55,785 bases of DNA from Gnetum montanum (Eukaryota > Streptophyta > Gnetopsida > Gnetales > Gnetaceae). Positions 44,202-55,785 of the stretch are shown here, in pieces; positions within the stretch are counted from its first letter, which is position 1; every line of letters starts with the position of its first letter. The notes beneath the pieces are model-generated. The model had not been told where the DNA came from and ran no database searches. It was given only the letters and a program-made list of their open reading frames with translations. The translations under genes were made by a program, and so were the position numbers. The DNA lies in the NCBI GenBank assembly GCA_015680685.1, contig MNCI01004119.1, forward strand, positions 3,496-59,280, written 5' to 3'.

Positions 44202-44799
44202 GGGTGATTTCAATGCAGACTGACATATAGATGCGACAAATCACTTTACATAAATATGCTGGATCCACATGAAACACTTTTTAAAATTAAAAACATTGCA
44301 GAACGTTACATAAATCAAGTCCACACAGAATTCACATAAAACTATAGGGCAACTAGTATTTTAAAAAGTAAAATGAGTGATTACGAACAACTAAAGTTTG
44401 ACAAGCATTCATGTTTTATGGAAGTGTTAAAACGTTACGAAAGACTGAACCAGAGGCAAATAAGTTAGGCTTTCTAAAAATATTATAATTAACTGATTTT
44501 TCAAGGGAAATCATAACCATGTCAAACTTGAGGAGAATGCACTAGAAAATAGATGTGTGTTGAGTATAGTGTGAATGTGTTCCTACCTCCTTCATGTCCT
44601 TTCATGTCTTGTTTCCTTGTGTTTTGAGTCTTTGTTTCATGTTGAAGTTATGTTGAAAATGGTAGAAGTCATCAGAAATCATAAGTAGTCTTTCAAGTTC
44701 GTGTTTGGGTCCTTGTGTGCTTAGAAAATATGGTTTGCATATTGTGTTGAAGCCAAAAAAACATAAGGAAGAGAGCAAAATCAAATATTGGAAAAGGGG

Positions 44800-45700
44800 G
44801 ATTAATAGGCCTTCATGTTAGAGCATGTCATTTTGGGCAAAGCTCTCCCCTTCCAACAAGTATATATAGAGTCTCCCTCATTAAATGCCATTGTACCAAC
44901 AAAGGTGTGCTTTCCTTCCTCCCCGCCACAAGCCCTCTTTGGGGGTTCTTGTTCCACTTGAAGTTTAATTCACAAATCTTGTTGAATTGGGCACATGCCG
45001 CACATTGGAGGCTTGATGGCCATTGGATGCATGCTTGAAGGAAGATCTATGAAGATTTGATGACATTTCATGCTAACTCTCTATTTTGTGCATGTGGCAC
45101 AATTTTATGAATCCTCATATCAATTTGAAGTAATTTGTTTGTTTAAACCATAACTTCGAGTCTCCAAAGGCTAAGCATTTCATTTACGGTCTTCTCTGCC
45201 TACGTACTATTGTTTTTGTTTTCAAGTCTATCTCAGACCATAACTTCACCACGAGTTGTGCTCTTCGAGACCACAACCCACCACAAGTCATGTTCTTCCC
45301 ACTATGACTACCCATGATTTGTAGTCTACGTTTTTCAAGTTTTTCCTTGATCACAACCCATGATCCCCTTGTGGCCTAAGTTTTAAAGGTCACTATGACT
45401 CATGGTAGATCTGTTTTAAACAAGATTTGAAGTACAAGCAAGTACAAGCCTTCAGAATGGCCACCATGATCAGACCACAACCTATGGTCTGTTATACCAT
45501 AACTTGTTGTGTACATCCTGGTTTGAGCATTTCAATTTTTTTTTCTGTTTCATGTACCACAATCTGACTATGACTCATGGTTTGGGCAACATGTAGTGAA
45601 TTTGCCACAAGTTCACCATAACTCATGGTCTGTTCAAACTTCACCACAAGTGACCCAGCCACTCATGGTTGACCTTGGTCAATCTTTTAGGTTGAGTTTG
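44800..45700 (+). repeat. Repetitive segment with TATA-like box in the SPT2-like 5' intron
   Basis: TATATATAGAGTC lies near 44863, in a pyrimidine-rich surround that resembles an LTR promoter. From about 45240 to 45690 the words CCATAACTCATGG, CTATGACTCATGG and similar recur in loose register. Element limits and target duplication could not be found. Confidence 0.35.
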
Positions 45701-46550
45701 AAGCTGAAATTTCAAAGACATGGAGCAGAAGGAACCTCTTTTGTTGCTGAGCTCTGACAATGTCAAGAAGTTTACTTGTCCTGCACAAAAGATAACTAAT
45801 GCATGTAGAAAACAATAGCTCTATATGTAATTAGACATTAGAGCTTTGATTTGGAAACTGTGTTCCTGCTTGAATAACATCACAAGGTTTCATATCTATT
45901 ATAATGTTTCCTTAATTCAAGTGAAAGATAAAGAACATTAACAAAAGAAAGCATGAAATGAAATTGAAAAAAGATATGATACATAACATATACAATAAGA
46001 TTTCCCATATTATGATACATGCAAAGACAAAAATGACATAAACAATTATCAATTGTATCTAGAATATAAAATAAAGACAAGAAACAATACGCAAAACAAG
46101 AAAGCAGAGATAAAACAGAAAATGAAGGAATGCAGGTTAATTGAGCTATGCATTCATAATACTAACAACAAGTATGGTGAACTCTACTGTTAGATAGGGA
46201 ACATTCTTCAGTATCACCATTATGGTTAACTCAAACACAGCCATTTGGTAGATATTGAAATTTTTTTTACTAATTTCGGATTACCAGCTAACATGTTTCA
46301 CAATTAAATCGAGAAGACCAGGAGAACATCTGAAGTAACACTTTATACCGTTCTAGATTAAGTATAACAGAAAAATATCAATTAGGCATAAACCAGTTAT
46401 TGAACAAGTTTTTCAACATATGCTCATTTGAGTAATCACATGCACATTTCACTATTGATTGAAGATCTTCATCTCAAAGTTCCCAAGTATGCAATGATCA
46501 TTTTTGTTTTTATTTAAAAGTTATTTTTTACCAGAATGGGTGAATCGTGA

Positions 46551-46600
46551 ATTAATGGTTAAAGCATTCTGCTTGTAACCATTAGGTTCAAGGTTAAGTA
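46551..46600 (+). repeat. tRNA-like SINE head
   Basis: Box A-like ATTAATGGTTAAAGC and box B-like AGGTTCAAGGTTA (from 46584) are spaced as in a tRNA-derived SINE. Confidence 0.45.
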
Positions 46601-46707
46601 CACGTGTCACCTATAAATGATAAAAATATATGTTTAGCTTGGCATCATGTAAATAGCAAAGCATAAAAACTATTGTAAAAACATAATTATAATTTTTTTC
46701 ATCACCT

Positions 46708-46830
46708 GGAGGCTCAATGTTCATCCCACCAAATGGGTTCCCTGGTGAGCTAGTAGACAAGCAAAAACCTAACCTCTTTTCAAGTGACCCAGGCTTGAAC
46801 CCAAGCCTTAAAACTTGAGAAATTAGCACC
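46708..46830 (-). repeat. SINE-like repeat, copy 1
   Basis: About 123 bp, minus orientation, with box B-like GGGTTCAAGCC. It shares AGGCTCAAT, AACCTCTTTTCAAGTG and ACTTGAGAAA with the copy at 47778. Confidence 0.55.
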
Positions 46831-47777
46831 TTACCATCATTCCAATAAAATAATCATTCAAATTTCCCATCCTAAGGGTGCAAGAATAAGTGCAGATATA
46901 TACTGAAAAGCAAAGACATGGATATACGTCATAAATGCACCATCTAATGCGATGCTACACCCAAAATATACAAAAACATTTGTGACTTACCCTTTTAAAT
47001 AGACCACCAGGCTATAGAAATGTTAGGACTTAACATAAGGTAAATGTTTTAAAATTATAACCCTTAAAAATTTGCAAAAACGGTAACTTTTATTGCAGAA
47101 CCTTAGACAGGAATTAAAATTCTCATTTGTAAAAGTGATATCATGCGATAATGTACAGCTCTCAAGAAATCAAGTAAATGAAGAATTCCAAAAACCTAAT
47201 ACATGTCCAAAACATAAATTCACAACAAAGTCAAGAAGTACAAAGAACCTGGTAGTCATTACTGGTTAGAAGCAACTATCACAAATGTAAGTGAACCATT
47301 CATAGTAAACAAAAAAACAGAGGTCATCGATGAACATCATGAAACAACTCTGGAACAGAATTAGTATGCATACATAATTGTACTGAAGTAACAAAAAAGA
47401 TGCATGCTCATAGATAAAATCAAACATGAAAATTTAGTGTTTGCACCTCCTTCAAATCATTGCAAATTTTATCTAAAATCAAACTTTGAAAGTGTTTCAC
47501 AGTAGTACACTCCCTCAGAAATCTTCCTTGTCCACACATTCTTGGAATGTAAGCATGCTCTGAATGCCACTGGTATACCACCCAGACGTCATTGCAGGAT
47601 AAAAGCTTCTATGCATTTTTCTTTTTTAAACATGTGGGGATATTTTCCATGAACACACTTTGAACCCTTGAACTGGACTTGAGTTTCAAAATAAAAACAC
47701 AATTTCAACGTTACAGAAACAAATCACTGAAAACAGATTTTAAAAATCAAAACTAAGTCACATATTCCATTAGGATA

Positions 47778-47910
47778 GAGGCTCAATTCTCATCTTGCCA
47801 AGCCAAGGTAGGCTCCTAGGAGAATCAGTGGATGAGTAAACACTGAACCTCTTTCAAGTGGCTGTGCCTAGGCTCAAGCCCAGGCTTACAACTTGAGAAA
47901 CAAGCATGAC
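47778..47910 (-). repeat. SINE-like repeat, copy 2
   Basis: About 133 bp, related to 46708-46830 over most of its length but diverged. The corresponding box B is GGGCTTGAGCC. Confidence 0.5.
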
Positions 47911-49311
47911 TCCAAATAATGGTCTTTAAGTCCCACAATCCATTGATGAAATTTAAAAGTCAAAACCATGTGAGATCAAGTATACTGCATTATTTTCTCT
48001 TTTCATAACTCAGTAAAATTATTGTATTTGATATTGGAGAACTGAAGGTATTGAAGTTGTAATCTGCTGATTGCTTTCTTTCAAATTGACCTTATCTGCT
48101 TGGGGCATTACATCAATGACGTTTTCAATTTTCATCAAAAATATGTTGAGGCTTTGTAACTGTCCAACAAATCCTTTGTGATTTCTCAGACGTAATAAAA
48201 ATTTCCAGTTTTCAGTATAATTTTCATGAGATTTGATTTTGGTACCAGAATACCTTTTTTGGTTTTTAACATACATGTTCCACATGCATCTCCCCTTACT
48301 CCTACAAAATAGCTCTTGTTCCCAAGCTCATTTGGGTACATGTTCCTACATTCCGGCATTCCCACATTCCCAACTGATATGAAACATAGCTTTGAAATAA
48401 CACACAATTACAGTAACCAGACTACCAAGCAGTCATTGCTAGGTAACTTTAGTGTTTAGGAAACAATGGATGAAATAAAATGTTGTTTGCATGATCATCA
48501 GCCATCTAGGTACATGGTCAGTTTTAAAAATAGTTTAGCTATATGTTTATGATGTATATCTACTATTTAGCTGTGAGAATCTTTTTCTTGAAAAAGAGTT
48601 TATGTTCTCCCATAACAATTAACCCAGCACAATTCAGGCCCTACATAGTTAGGGCAATCTGACCAACCAACTAGTAGTTGACCTCTCAGCCAAAAAAGTT
48701 CAACTCTTGGCTCAGCATTATGACAATGATTATTTATTTACCATCCACCTTGTAGTTGGACACTGGGCTATAAAAAACAAAAAATCTTACATAATGGTTG
48801 TCATCCACCTAAATTCATAATTTCGTTTGTTTGGGTCTACCTATCGTTTTAAAAAAACTTCAGCCTCCATGTCCTGCAATACTACTTAAATCCGTTGATG
48901 CTACTATTGAAAATCTAAAATGTGAAATACAAATTCAAACACAACCTGATACGAATCTAAAATCTAATCATAACAGGGGTTCGATACAGGCTAAAACCAT
49001 GACTGGTATGGTGGAAACACAATAATATTCTCTATTTCACTGGGCAAGGACTTTTAGCGTAGAAAACAATTCGCACAATAGAAAGTTTATTTCAGTCTGG
49101 CACGTTCATGGTAGCAGACTTAATTCTATCAATGATAAACTTAAGATTGAAAACTCAGATACATTCCAAGCCAATAAGGTAGGGGGCACAATTCAGATAC
49201 ATTGTACTTTTAAACACATCACCAGGCAAACTATTTTCAATGACATCTTGCAAACAGCTCCACATGGAACACCTGAAAACGTAACTTTATGTATTTTAAA
49301 TAAAAAAAAAT

Positions 49312-49399
49312 GGATTTTCACAGAATGCGTGTGGCTGTGGCAGAAAAAAAAAAAAAGGATTTTCACAGAATGCGTGGGGCTGTGGCAAAAAAAAAAAAA
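49312..49399. repeat. Tandem duplication of a 30-bp unit with poly(A)
   Basis: GGATTTTCACAGAATGCGTG followed by a GGCTGTGGC stretch and an A-run occurs twice in a row (from 49312 and from 49357). This looks like slippage between A-runs. Confidence 0.85.
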
Positions 49400-49514
49400 G
49401 GCGTGATTGATGGATCCAAAGCCTGATAGATAAAGCATGTAACTGCAAAGTGCAAACTGATAAATCATTATAACAACTAATGCAAACCGTAAAAAAGAGG
49501 GCATAGGACGATAC

Positions 49515-49780
49515 CTTGCAAGGAGAAATTCCAAGAATCAGGCAAATTCAGATCAGGCTCACTTTAACCCGCTCACAGCAATTATCCAAACAATAACAAA
49601 AGAGGAAATTCCTGCCGCGCAAAACCGGACACTTCATTCCCAAATCGACAACAATTCCGTGACAAATTCAACTGACAGAATCAATACGGAGAGAATGGGG
49701 GTACCAGAAAGCGGATCTGTAGACAACATCCATTAGATTTTGATCAAGGCGCACGTAAATTACAGAGACCGAAATTTTTT
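49515..49780 (-). promoter_or_regulatory. Candidate first (5' UTR) exon and promoter of the SPT2-like gene
   Basis: A less AT-rich island with several CpGs on the minus side of a good donor (GCAAG|GTATCG). It contains no long frame, as expected for a leader. It is placed by splice-site logic and composition only; other leader exons are possible. Confidence 0.35.
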
Positions 49781-49789
49781 CTCAAATGA

Positions 49790-50672
49790 AACAATCTGCC
49801 TTCAAAGTTCAACCCTTAGAACAATCAATCCTTTATTTTTTCTGCTGCAACTTAAGGTTTGCTGGCCCTGGATTCTGTAGCTTCCTTTCTTGTAAAACGG
49901 AAAACCAGACCTGGATCTTATTGGAATTTCAATCAAAAAATGACAAACAATCTGGACGCGTGCATTTTGAAATGGTTTGGAGATCCTGGATTGTCATGTC
50001 ACCAGCATCAGCCGTCCCCCTGCCTACTGTTTACAAACTTGCGACATTTCCACATTTATTTTAAGCTTGTTGACGTCTAATAACAGTACCCTGGTACATT
50101 TGAAAATTATCTACCCGTTTTTATTTTCGTTTTGCATGTTGGTGCATAGATTGAAAAATGGGATCCGATTGATAAATTGGCAACCTTTTGGAAACAAATT
50201 GGTGTAAAAATAGGATTAGGATCATCAATATTTATAAAAAAGAGCACTTATATGCACTCATGTTAGTAGTAGCATTTTCCATTTTTTTTCATCTAAGAGC
50301 TCCATTAGAGTGGAAAATCAAATATAGGAATTTTAGTTTTTAGCTGGCATCTGAATTAGCAATATACAATATATTAAACTTAAAAAATCAATAAAAATAG
50401 AGCACAATTTATTAGATCAAATATTCAATCCAATTGTGAGTTGGCTTCAATGTTACCTCGCGATTTATGGTAGATCTTGTGATTAATCGCAGATGTCCCA
50501 ATCTATGTGTGGGTGTTTATTCTTTGGAAATTTGAGGGCTTTGTAGCATGCAATCGATAATGTTTTGGGATGTAAAGTCATTTTATTTTAGTTTAAACGA
50601 TGAGGTGTTTGCTTGGTGGTGCAGGTCTTGCATGGTACCACTAAGTTATAAACTTCTATAAGTCTTTAGGTG
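49790..50672. other. Intergenic stretch before element D
   Basis: AT-rich. Overlapping short frames at 49786-50207 have no family signal. No element was recognised. Confidence 0.6.
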
Positions 50673-51427
50673 TGATGAGCCGCGATATCGCGGCCCACCG
50701 CAATGTCTATAAATAAGAAGCGGCTTTCCCTGTTTAAGGCACTTAGATTTAGACTCTTAGCCAAACTCTTGCAGTTTTACCATTCTAGAGTTAGAATAAT
50801 TTTCATGTGCCCGCAGTAGGAGCCTTAAAGTGAAGAGATCTTTATTCGAGCAAATTGTACTTGAGCACACATTTGTGTACGACAATAAAAAAGAACTTTC
50901 TGATAAACCTTGCAGCATGTGGACTAAGCTAAATAGGAATTAATTATTGTTAAATGTTTAAATGCTTTCCTAGATAATTAATCTCTCTCAACCCTTAACT
51001 CTCCTAGTTAAGTGCACTCAGTATGACCGCTTCAAGCACATGTGAAATGCTTGGTAACCCAGTAATGAGTAGCATTTGGTAATCCCAGCAGCGTTGCACT
51101 GGTTCAAAGTGTGTGTGGCAAGTGGGAACGAATACTGGTGATAGGACAATTAGAACTTAGTGAATAGTTAATAAAAGTTAGTCACTTAGTTCTCTTCACC
51201 TTTCCCTATTAGCATAAGACATTAAAAGATAAAAGATATAAAAATCATATACCTCAAGCTTAACCATACAACCATGACAATACAAGTAAGTTTGTGAAGA
51301 CAATGATTGATTAACCTTAAGTGTTCCATTAAGGCGCGTAAGCACTTAGTCCTTGGAGTTCAACCAGATCGCACGTGAGACGCTCGTATTCATATGGTTG
51401 AGTGTAGGGGTACCTCGCCACTCATCA
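50673..51427 (+). repeat. Element D 5' LTR
   Basis: 755 bp, starting TGATGAGCCGCG and ending GGGGTACCTCGCCACTCATCA. TATAAATA is at 50708-50715 and AATAAA at 50884-50889. The U5 end is shared with elements A and B, while U3 is unrelated in sequence. Confidence 0.85.
50679..50694. promoter_or_regulatory. 16-bp perfect palindrome in U3 of element D
   Basis: GCCGCGATATCGCGGC is a perfect inverted repeat with four CpGs, ending 13 bp before the TATA box. It is a candidate dimeric-factor or methylation-sensitive site. Confidence 0.6.
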
Positions 51428-51447
51428 TTGGTGCTGTTGCCAGGGAC
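51428..51447 (+). other. Primer-binding site, tRNA-Asp type (element D)
   Basis: TTGGTGCTGTTGCCAGGGAC directly follows the LTR. It differs from the standard Athila-type site by transitions only. Confidence 0.75.
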
Positions 51448-51573
51448 TTAGTTGTTTGTGCGCTACGTAGAACATAGGAGATCATTCATATTGTTGAGAT
51501 GCTAGAACGAACCCTTAGGGTTGATCAAAAGAAAAATAAGACAACGGTAATTAGCACACAAAACAAGACAAAA

Positions 51574-53900
51574 ATGTCTTCTTCTTCGCACAAAAGCACT
51601 TCATCGCCTAGGACCAACACAAGAGACAGTTGGTGGCACAACACATGTAACCAAGATCCGCCAGTTCCTCAACAATTCTGTGTGGTATATATTCATCACG
51701 ATAAATATGTACCTGACTTTACCTTTATTCTCCATCAAGATGAACAACTGCGTTGGAGAGACTTGGAGGGTAACATAGTGTTACCTCCAGATCGATCAGT
51801 CCCTAACATGCTCCTTCATGCTCTCGCACGAATAGGCATGTCACAGTTGTATGTAGAGTATGTTGCATGTGATCATGACATAAGGAACTACGATCCCACA
51901 GAAGCACAACATCAAAGGGACTTGCAACAGGAGAGATATCACACATCTTTGAAGGGCAAAGCACCCCATAATGCTTTGCCTGTCTTAAGCAAACTTGAGG
52001 GTGGTGAACCTATTTCAATAGGTTCTTCACAAAATGATGTTCCCCCTCCTAACGATGGTCAGGAGGTGGTGTATTAGAACCTTCACTCCACGATTCACAA
52101 CCCTGGTTCTGATCCCCACGAACACCAAGTGTTCAACAAGGGAACACAAACACATGATAAGGGTGAGCAGTCTGATCATAATCAAGATCGAGGCCGAGAC
52201 CACGAAAGAGAAGGTAGGAAACATCGTCATGGCGATGGTTCTCCTTCTTCTTCATCTTCATCATCACATTCACCCTCTCCTTTAGTATCAGGATGCAGTC
52301 ATAAGGAACCTAACCATGAGGATAAAGGAAAACAAAGTGAGAAACCTCAACGAGAGAGTTGAGAATGAGGACGAGGGCACTCTAGAGAATCATGGCATAG
52401 AAGAAGGGAGAGTAGGGAATCGCGTAGACATCACAGATGCTATGAACGAAATGATCACGAAGAACCCCTACTCGTAACCCGAAGCATGTTAGATATCATG
52501 GAGGCTATAAGAATTCCCACAAGGCACCAAAAAGATAGTAGGATCAAGAGGTTAGACATGAATAACATCCCATGATTTGAGGGGGTATACAACGTTGATC
52601 CTCAGAACCACTTACAAGCATTTCACAATGTATGTGCCTTACAGAACATCGAGAATGAATGGAAAAAACTAAAGTTGTTCCCAAGGACATTAGTAAAAGA
52701 AGTAGAAAGTTGGTATCAGTCCTTAGAACCGGAATCCATTCGAAGGTGGAGTACGATGCTAAAACTGTTTAATGATAAGTATCAAACGTACTCTCGGGTG
52801 TCCAACTTGCGAAAGCAAATCCAAGGATGGAAGCAAGGAAGCCATAAACCCTTGGATGCTACCATGGGCTGTTATTATGCACTGTTACATTGTTGCCCAG
52901 GCCATGGTTATGTGCAGCGAGATTAACTACGCCATCTCGTAGATGGACTTAGGCATGAAACCAGGAGAACCCTTGGAACGTATGCCCAAGGGAGATTATC
53001 AAAGCTTAGGTCCCATCAGGTTCACAGATTTTTAGAGCAAGTAGCCAAGGAAGAAGGGGAGCTACGTAACAGAGAAAGTGTGGAAGAGTACAACCGTGAT
53101 CCTTCCCTCCGAAAAAGAGGAGTGAGATTCTGTGAGGAGGAGGAGTCACCACTAGAAGAGATGGTGAATAGGAAAACCTTGCTGCTCCAAAAACTAACAA
53201 TAGAAGTATCGGCAAAGGTAGATCAGATGTGGGACTCATTAGATAGTAGATTTGCAACGGTTCTTAAAATTATAGAGGAGTCTAAGGAGTGAGGTAGTGA
53301 CTATGATAAAAAGAAAAAGAGGGACTTGGACCATGCACGTAACAAAGGTAAGGGTAAAATGGCCATCACCGAAGAGGTTGTGGATTCTGATACGGACAAT
53401 GATGGTGGATGTGAGATATGCCAATATGACCATCCTAAGGGATCTTTCCCAGTAATCTCACATCTACAAGAGTCTGGGGTGTATGCACTTAACCCACGAC
53501 TTAACAAACGGTAAGCACCCCAACGGTTTACCTTATCCCCAAGGTAACCCAAGGCAGTTCCACCAACCTTTAATGTACTATCCAAATGAAACTCTACCAC
53601 AACCTATTGAGTAACACCAGCAGTGGCAATACCCATAGTCATGGGGGATGCCACCACCACGGAAAAAATACCCTTACCGGCAACTGGATCCATATGGCTA
53701 TTACGTGCAGCAGCCAATCTCTCCGCATGACTCTATTGGTCACATGACACCATAATGTCACTACCAAGCTAGGGAGTATTATAGGACTCCTTCTCCTGGG
53801 AGAGACAACCCACAAACATACCATCCTCCAAACCCATCCGCAACCCTCACACCAATAGCTCCATTACCATCCACTCCAGCAATGTAAGGGGAACTCCCCA
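51574..53900 (+). pseudogene. Element D gag remnant
   Basis: From the ATG at 51574 (MSSSSHKSTSSP) a single frame runs to about 53515, broken only by stop codons (for example at 52075, in IP-FEGV near 52575, and in QRD-LRH near 52924). The upstream ATG at 51499 is also in frame but lies close to the primer site. The N-terminal domain with CVVYIHHDKYVPDFTFILHQ is well kept. The gag core follows (LQAFHNVCALQNIENEWKKL, SIRRWSTMLKLFNDKYQTYS), then an acidic/basic linker and CEICQYDHPKGSFPVISHLQ. Near 53520 the frame shifts by one into the Pro/Tyr/Gln-rich tail matching element A. Confidence 0.8.
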
Positions 53901-54097
53901 CTCAACTGCAACAACACAATGCTACAAGAGCTGTAAACCTTCAACCCACTGCTAGTTTTAACAACTGCACAAAGAGAAGACCTTTCTTCAGAACCAACAA
54001 TCCAACCAAGCTTTCACAACCACAAGCAGTTGAGCCTTTGAACGCTTCTCCATCAAATAAAGCTTCAGAGCTCCCTTTAAACCAAAAATAGAGCTCA

Positions 54098-54634
54098 ATG
54101 CACACGGTTATGTTAACACATGCTGTTACTGATTGGATTAAGGAGGGTCACCTTCCCAGGAAATTCTTTGATCTCGAAAGCCCTTTAATCTATCTCAAAG
54201 TCACTGGGCTTGAACCATGTAAAGCTCTTCTAGACTCAAGTTTTAGAGTCAACTTAATATCACAAGAGATGTATAAAGCCTAGAACCTACCTCCACTAAA
54301 GAATAGCAATATTCGCTTAGAGCTGGCTGACCAATCCATCACTATTCCCTTGGGACTAGTGGAGGAGATCATTCCCACTGTGTGTGGGTGGTCATACCCA
54401 GCTGATTTCTTAGTGATACAAGTAAACAATGATAAAGGGGACTTCCTAATAATAATGGGAAGAACATGGCTAAGTACCATAAATGCATGCCTAGGAATCT
54501 GCGATCTTTCCCTGGAAATATCTAAGGAAAACACTTTTGGGAAGATTGAGAAGAAGAAAGTTCCATGCATCACATACAGTGATACAGGGTGTGATTGTGT
54601 ACAGGAATGTTCAACTCTACCTGCATGCAACTAA
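54098..54634 (+). pseudogene. Element D protease remnant with altered active site
   Basis: Retropepsin domain aligned with element A: SPLIYLKVTGLEPCKALLDS, then VNLISQEMYKA. A stop at 54281-54283 follows, then the frame continues to IIMGRTWLSTINACLG and a Cys-rich tail, all in one frame. The catalytic Asp-Ser-Gly reads Asp-Ser-Ser, so activity is doubtful even apart from the stop. Confidence 0.78.
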
Positions 54635-54991
54635 TGTGCCCAAGAAATTAACATATAAAAGTGCTTGTATGTAGCAACCACACAATAAGAAGACACCCAG
54701 TCCTTGATAGCTGATCAAGAGAGTAACTCACCAACGTGCATGGAACTAACTGGGGGAACAACTTGTGCCCACATTGAAAGCATAGATGCACTGGAGCAAG
54801 AGTGTCGTCAACTTCCAACCCTTAACCTAAAAACATCAATAGGGGGAAGCTAGAAATTTCTAAAAGCTTCAAACAAGCACTCTAATAAAAGATTACTAGT
54901 CAATGTGCAACAGACCAAACCTTACCATGAACCTAAAAAGGTCAATGCACATAACACATTGAAGAAAGGACAACCTCGCTCATTATTTCGG

Positions 54992-55024
54992 ATCTCCCCC
55001 TTCCAACTTAGTCATGGGGGAGAT
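54992..55024 (+). other. Post-pol hairpin HP1, copy in element D
   Basis: ATCTCCCCC (54992-55000) pairs perfectly with GGGGGAGAT (55016-55024) around a 15-nt loop ending TTAGTCAT. The outermost pair is A-T where element A has G-C next to the same TCTCC. Confidence 0.6.
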
Positions 55025-55588
55025 GGCCACCTATGCTAATCAATCAAGGCCCTCAGTTCCTTTTCAAGTTTTTGTTTTACATATTTTTGTTTTACAAATT
55101 TCTTTAACTTTTCTTGTTTTTGTTTTGCAACATCATTCATAATTTTTTCATTTATTTGTGTGTTTATTTATTTTGTTATGTTTGTCACCTAATAAGTGCT
55201 CTTGAAGATGGTATGAACTGTATTCCATTGACTGCTAACATTTGGTTTTTACCTTTGAGTTATGATGTTGATACTAAGGTATGGTTCTTTTGATATAACA
55301 GGCAATCAGTCCACATCATCCATACATCCATGAATTTCTATGGTCTCTCTTGGCTTAGAATTGTATAGTCCCTTTCTTTCAATAATAAGAACTATCAACG
55401 GATTGGTGATTGGGCATTTCTCGAACTACGAAAGGACTCAAGGATTGAAAAGTGTGTGACTTCAAGGGGATTTGATGCATTTGTGCTAGCCATTCTCTTG
55501 GGTGCTTGGGTGTTTTCTTCTTGAGTTTTCCTTACCATTCTGATGCTACTCCATTATTGGGAAGTTGAGCTAATAAAAATAATAAGTC

Positions 55589-55663
55589 TTTGCATGGTGT
55601 GGTTCTCATGCAAAAAAAAAAAGTAAAGAGAAAAGTGAAAAGTAAGAATTCAAAGCACACCCC
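55589..55663 (+). other. Hairpin HP2, copy in element D
   Basis: Outer arms GGTGTG (55596-55601) and CACACC (55656-55661). Inner stem TTCTCAT (55603-55609) / GTAAGAA (55642-55648) with one mismatch and one wobble. The loop is A-rich. Confidence 0.5.
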
Positions 55664-55785
55664 TTAGAAGNTCATGACTGAGAGTGAACCTTTAGTAGCA
55701 AGAGAATGGAAAAAGATAAGGAATAAGAAAGANTGCTTCTTACTTTCTCCTTTCTCGTTTCCTCGGAATGGTGGTGACTTTTTGG

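Larger units (their letters stand above)
44220..49514 (-). other. Probable 5' UTR intron of the SPT2-like gene
   Basis: Acceptor ATATGTCAG lies just upstream (minus strand) of a short leader of 18 bases. The best upstream donor is GCAAG|GTATCG at 49514. The roughly 5.3-kb interval has no coding signal and contains SINE-like copies and simple repeats. This rests on splice-site fit only. Confidence 0.4.
50673..55785 (+). mobile_element. Element D: Athila-like LTR element lacking pol (right end off-window)
   Basis: 5' LTR, tRNA-Asp-type primer site, gag and protease are followed directly by the post-pol region that carries hairpins HP1 and HP2. No RT, RNase H or integrase motif is present between the protease (ending near 54630) and HP1 at 54991, where element A has about 2.9 kb of pol. 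It is therefore a non-autonomous gag-pro derivative related to A. Unknown bases stand at 55671 and 55733. Confidence 0.85.

Noticed and set aside
49786-50207. Three overlapping + frames upstream of the SPT2-like gene
   Set aside because: Different frames over the same bases with no family signal; they lie where the SPT2-like promoter is expected.
1-55785. CRISPR array, rRNA operon, bacterial or viral defence system
   Set aside because: No spaced identical repeats of that kind, no rRNA core sequence and no bacterial gene organisation; all confident genes are plant nuclear genes or plant transposons.

Overview
This window looks like nuclear DNA of a land plant with a large, transposon-rich genome. 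A gymnosperm such as a conifer is my best guess. The grounds are two ordinary plant genes with GT-AG introns, introns of 4.5-6.1 kb swollen by retroelements, and large Athila-type Ty3/gypsy elements with tRNA-Asp-type primer sites. The species cannot be fixed from the sequence alone.

Layout. Positions 1-19193 are a nest of LTR retrotransposons. The outer element B runs in from the left edge. Inside it sits a complete element A (2249-15645), flanked by a perfect GTCAA target duplication. B resumes at 15646 and ends with its 3' LTR (16848-19193). That LTR is itself interrupted by a minus-strand solo-LTR-like insertion C (17327-18824). Element A carries decayed gag, protease, RT-RNase H and integrase. 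Downstream of pol it has an extra reading frame of about 950 codons encoding a long coiled-coil protein, preceded by promoter-like and intron-like signals.

Positions 20481-39979 hold an apparently intact gene for VIPP1/IM30, the chloroplast membrane-remodelling protein. It has 11 coding exons on the + strand and encodes about 353 residues. Its introns contain three decayed LINE-type regions, all antisense to the gene, two solo LTRs of one family with perfect 5-bp target duplications, a hAT-type MITE and tRNA-like SINE fragments. Converging on it from the minus strand is an intact SPT2-type histone-chaperone gene (44201 to 41357, 8 coding exons, about 543 residues), probably with a 5' UTR exon near 49.5-49.8 kb. 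From 50673 to the right edge lies a third Athila-like element, D. It has gag and protease but no RT, RNase H or integrase.

The two host genes are unrelated in function and lie tail to tail about 1.4 kb apart. The most interesting signals are in the retroelements: two RNA-hairpin candidates conserved with compensatory changes across elements A, B and D, palindromic U3 sequences next to TATA boxes, and the post-pol coiled-coil frame that has decayed by stop codons with no frameshift. No bacterial system, CRISPR array, rRNA gene or intact tRNA gene was seen.
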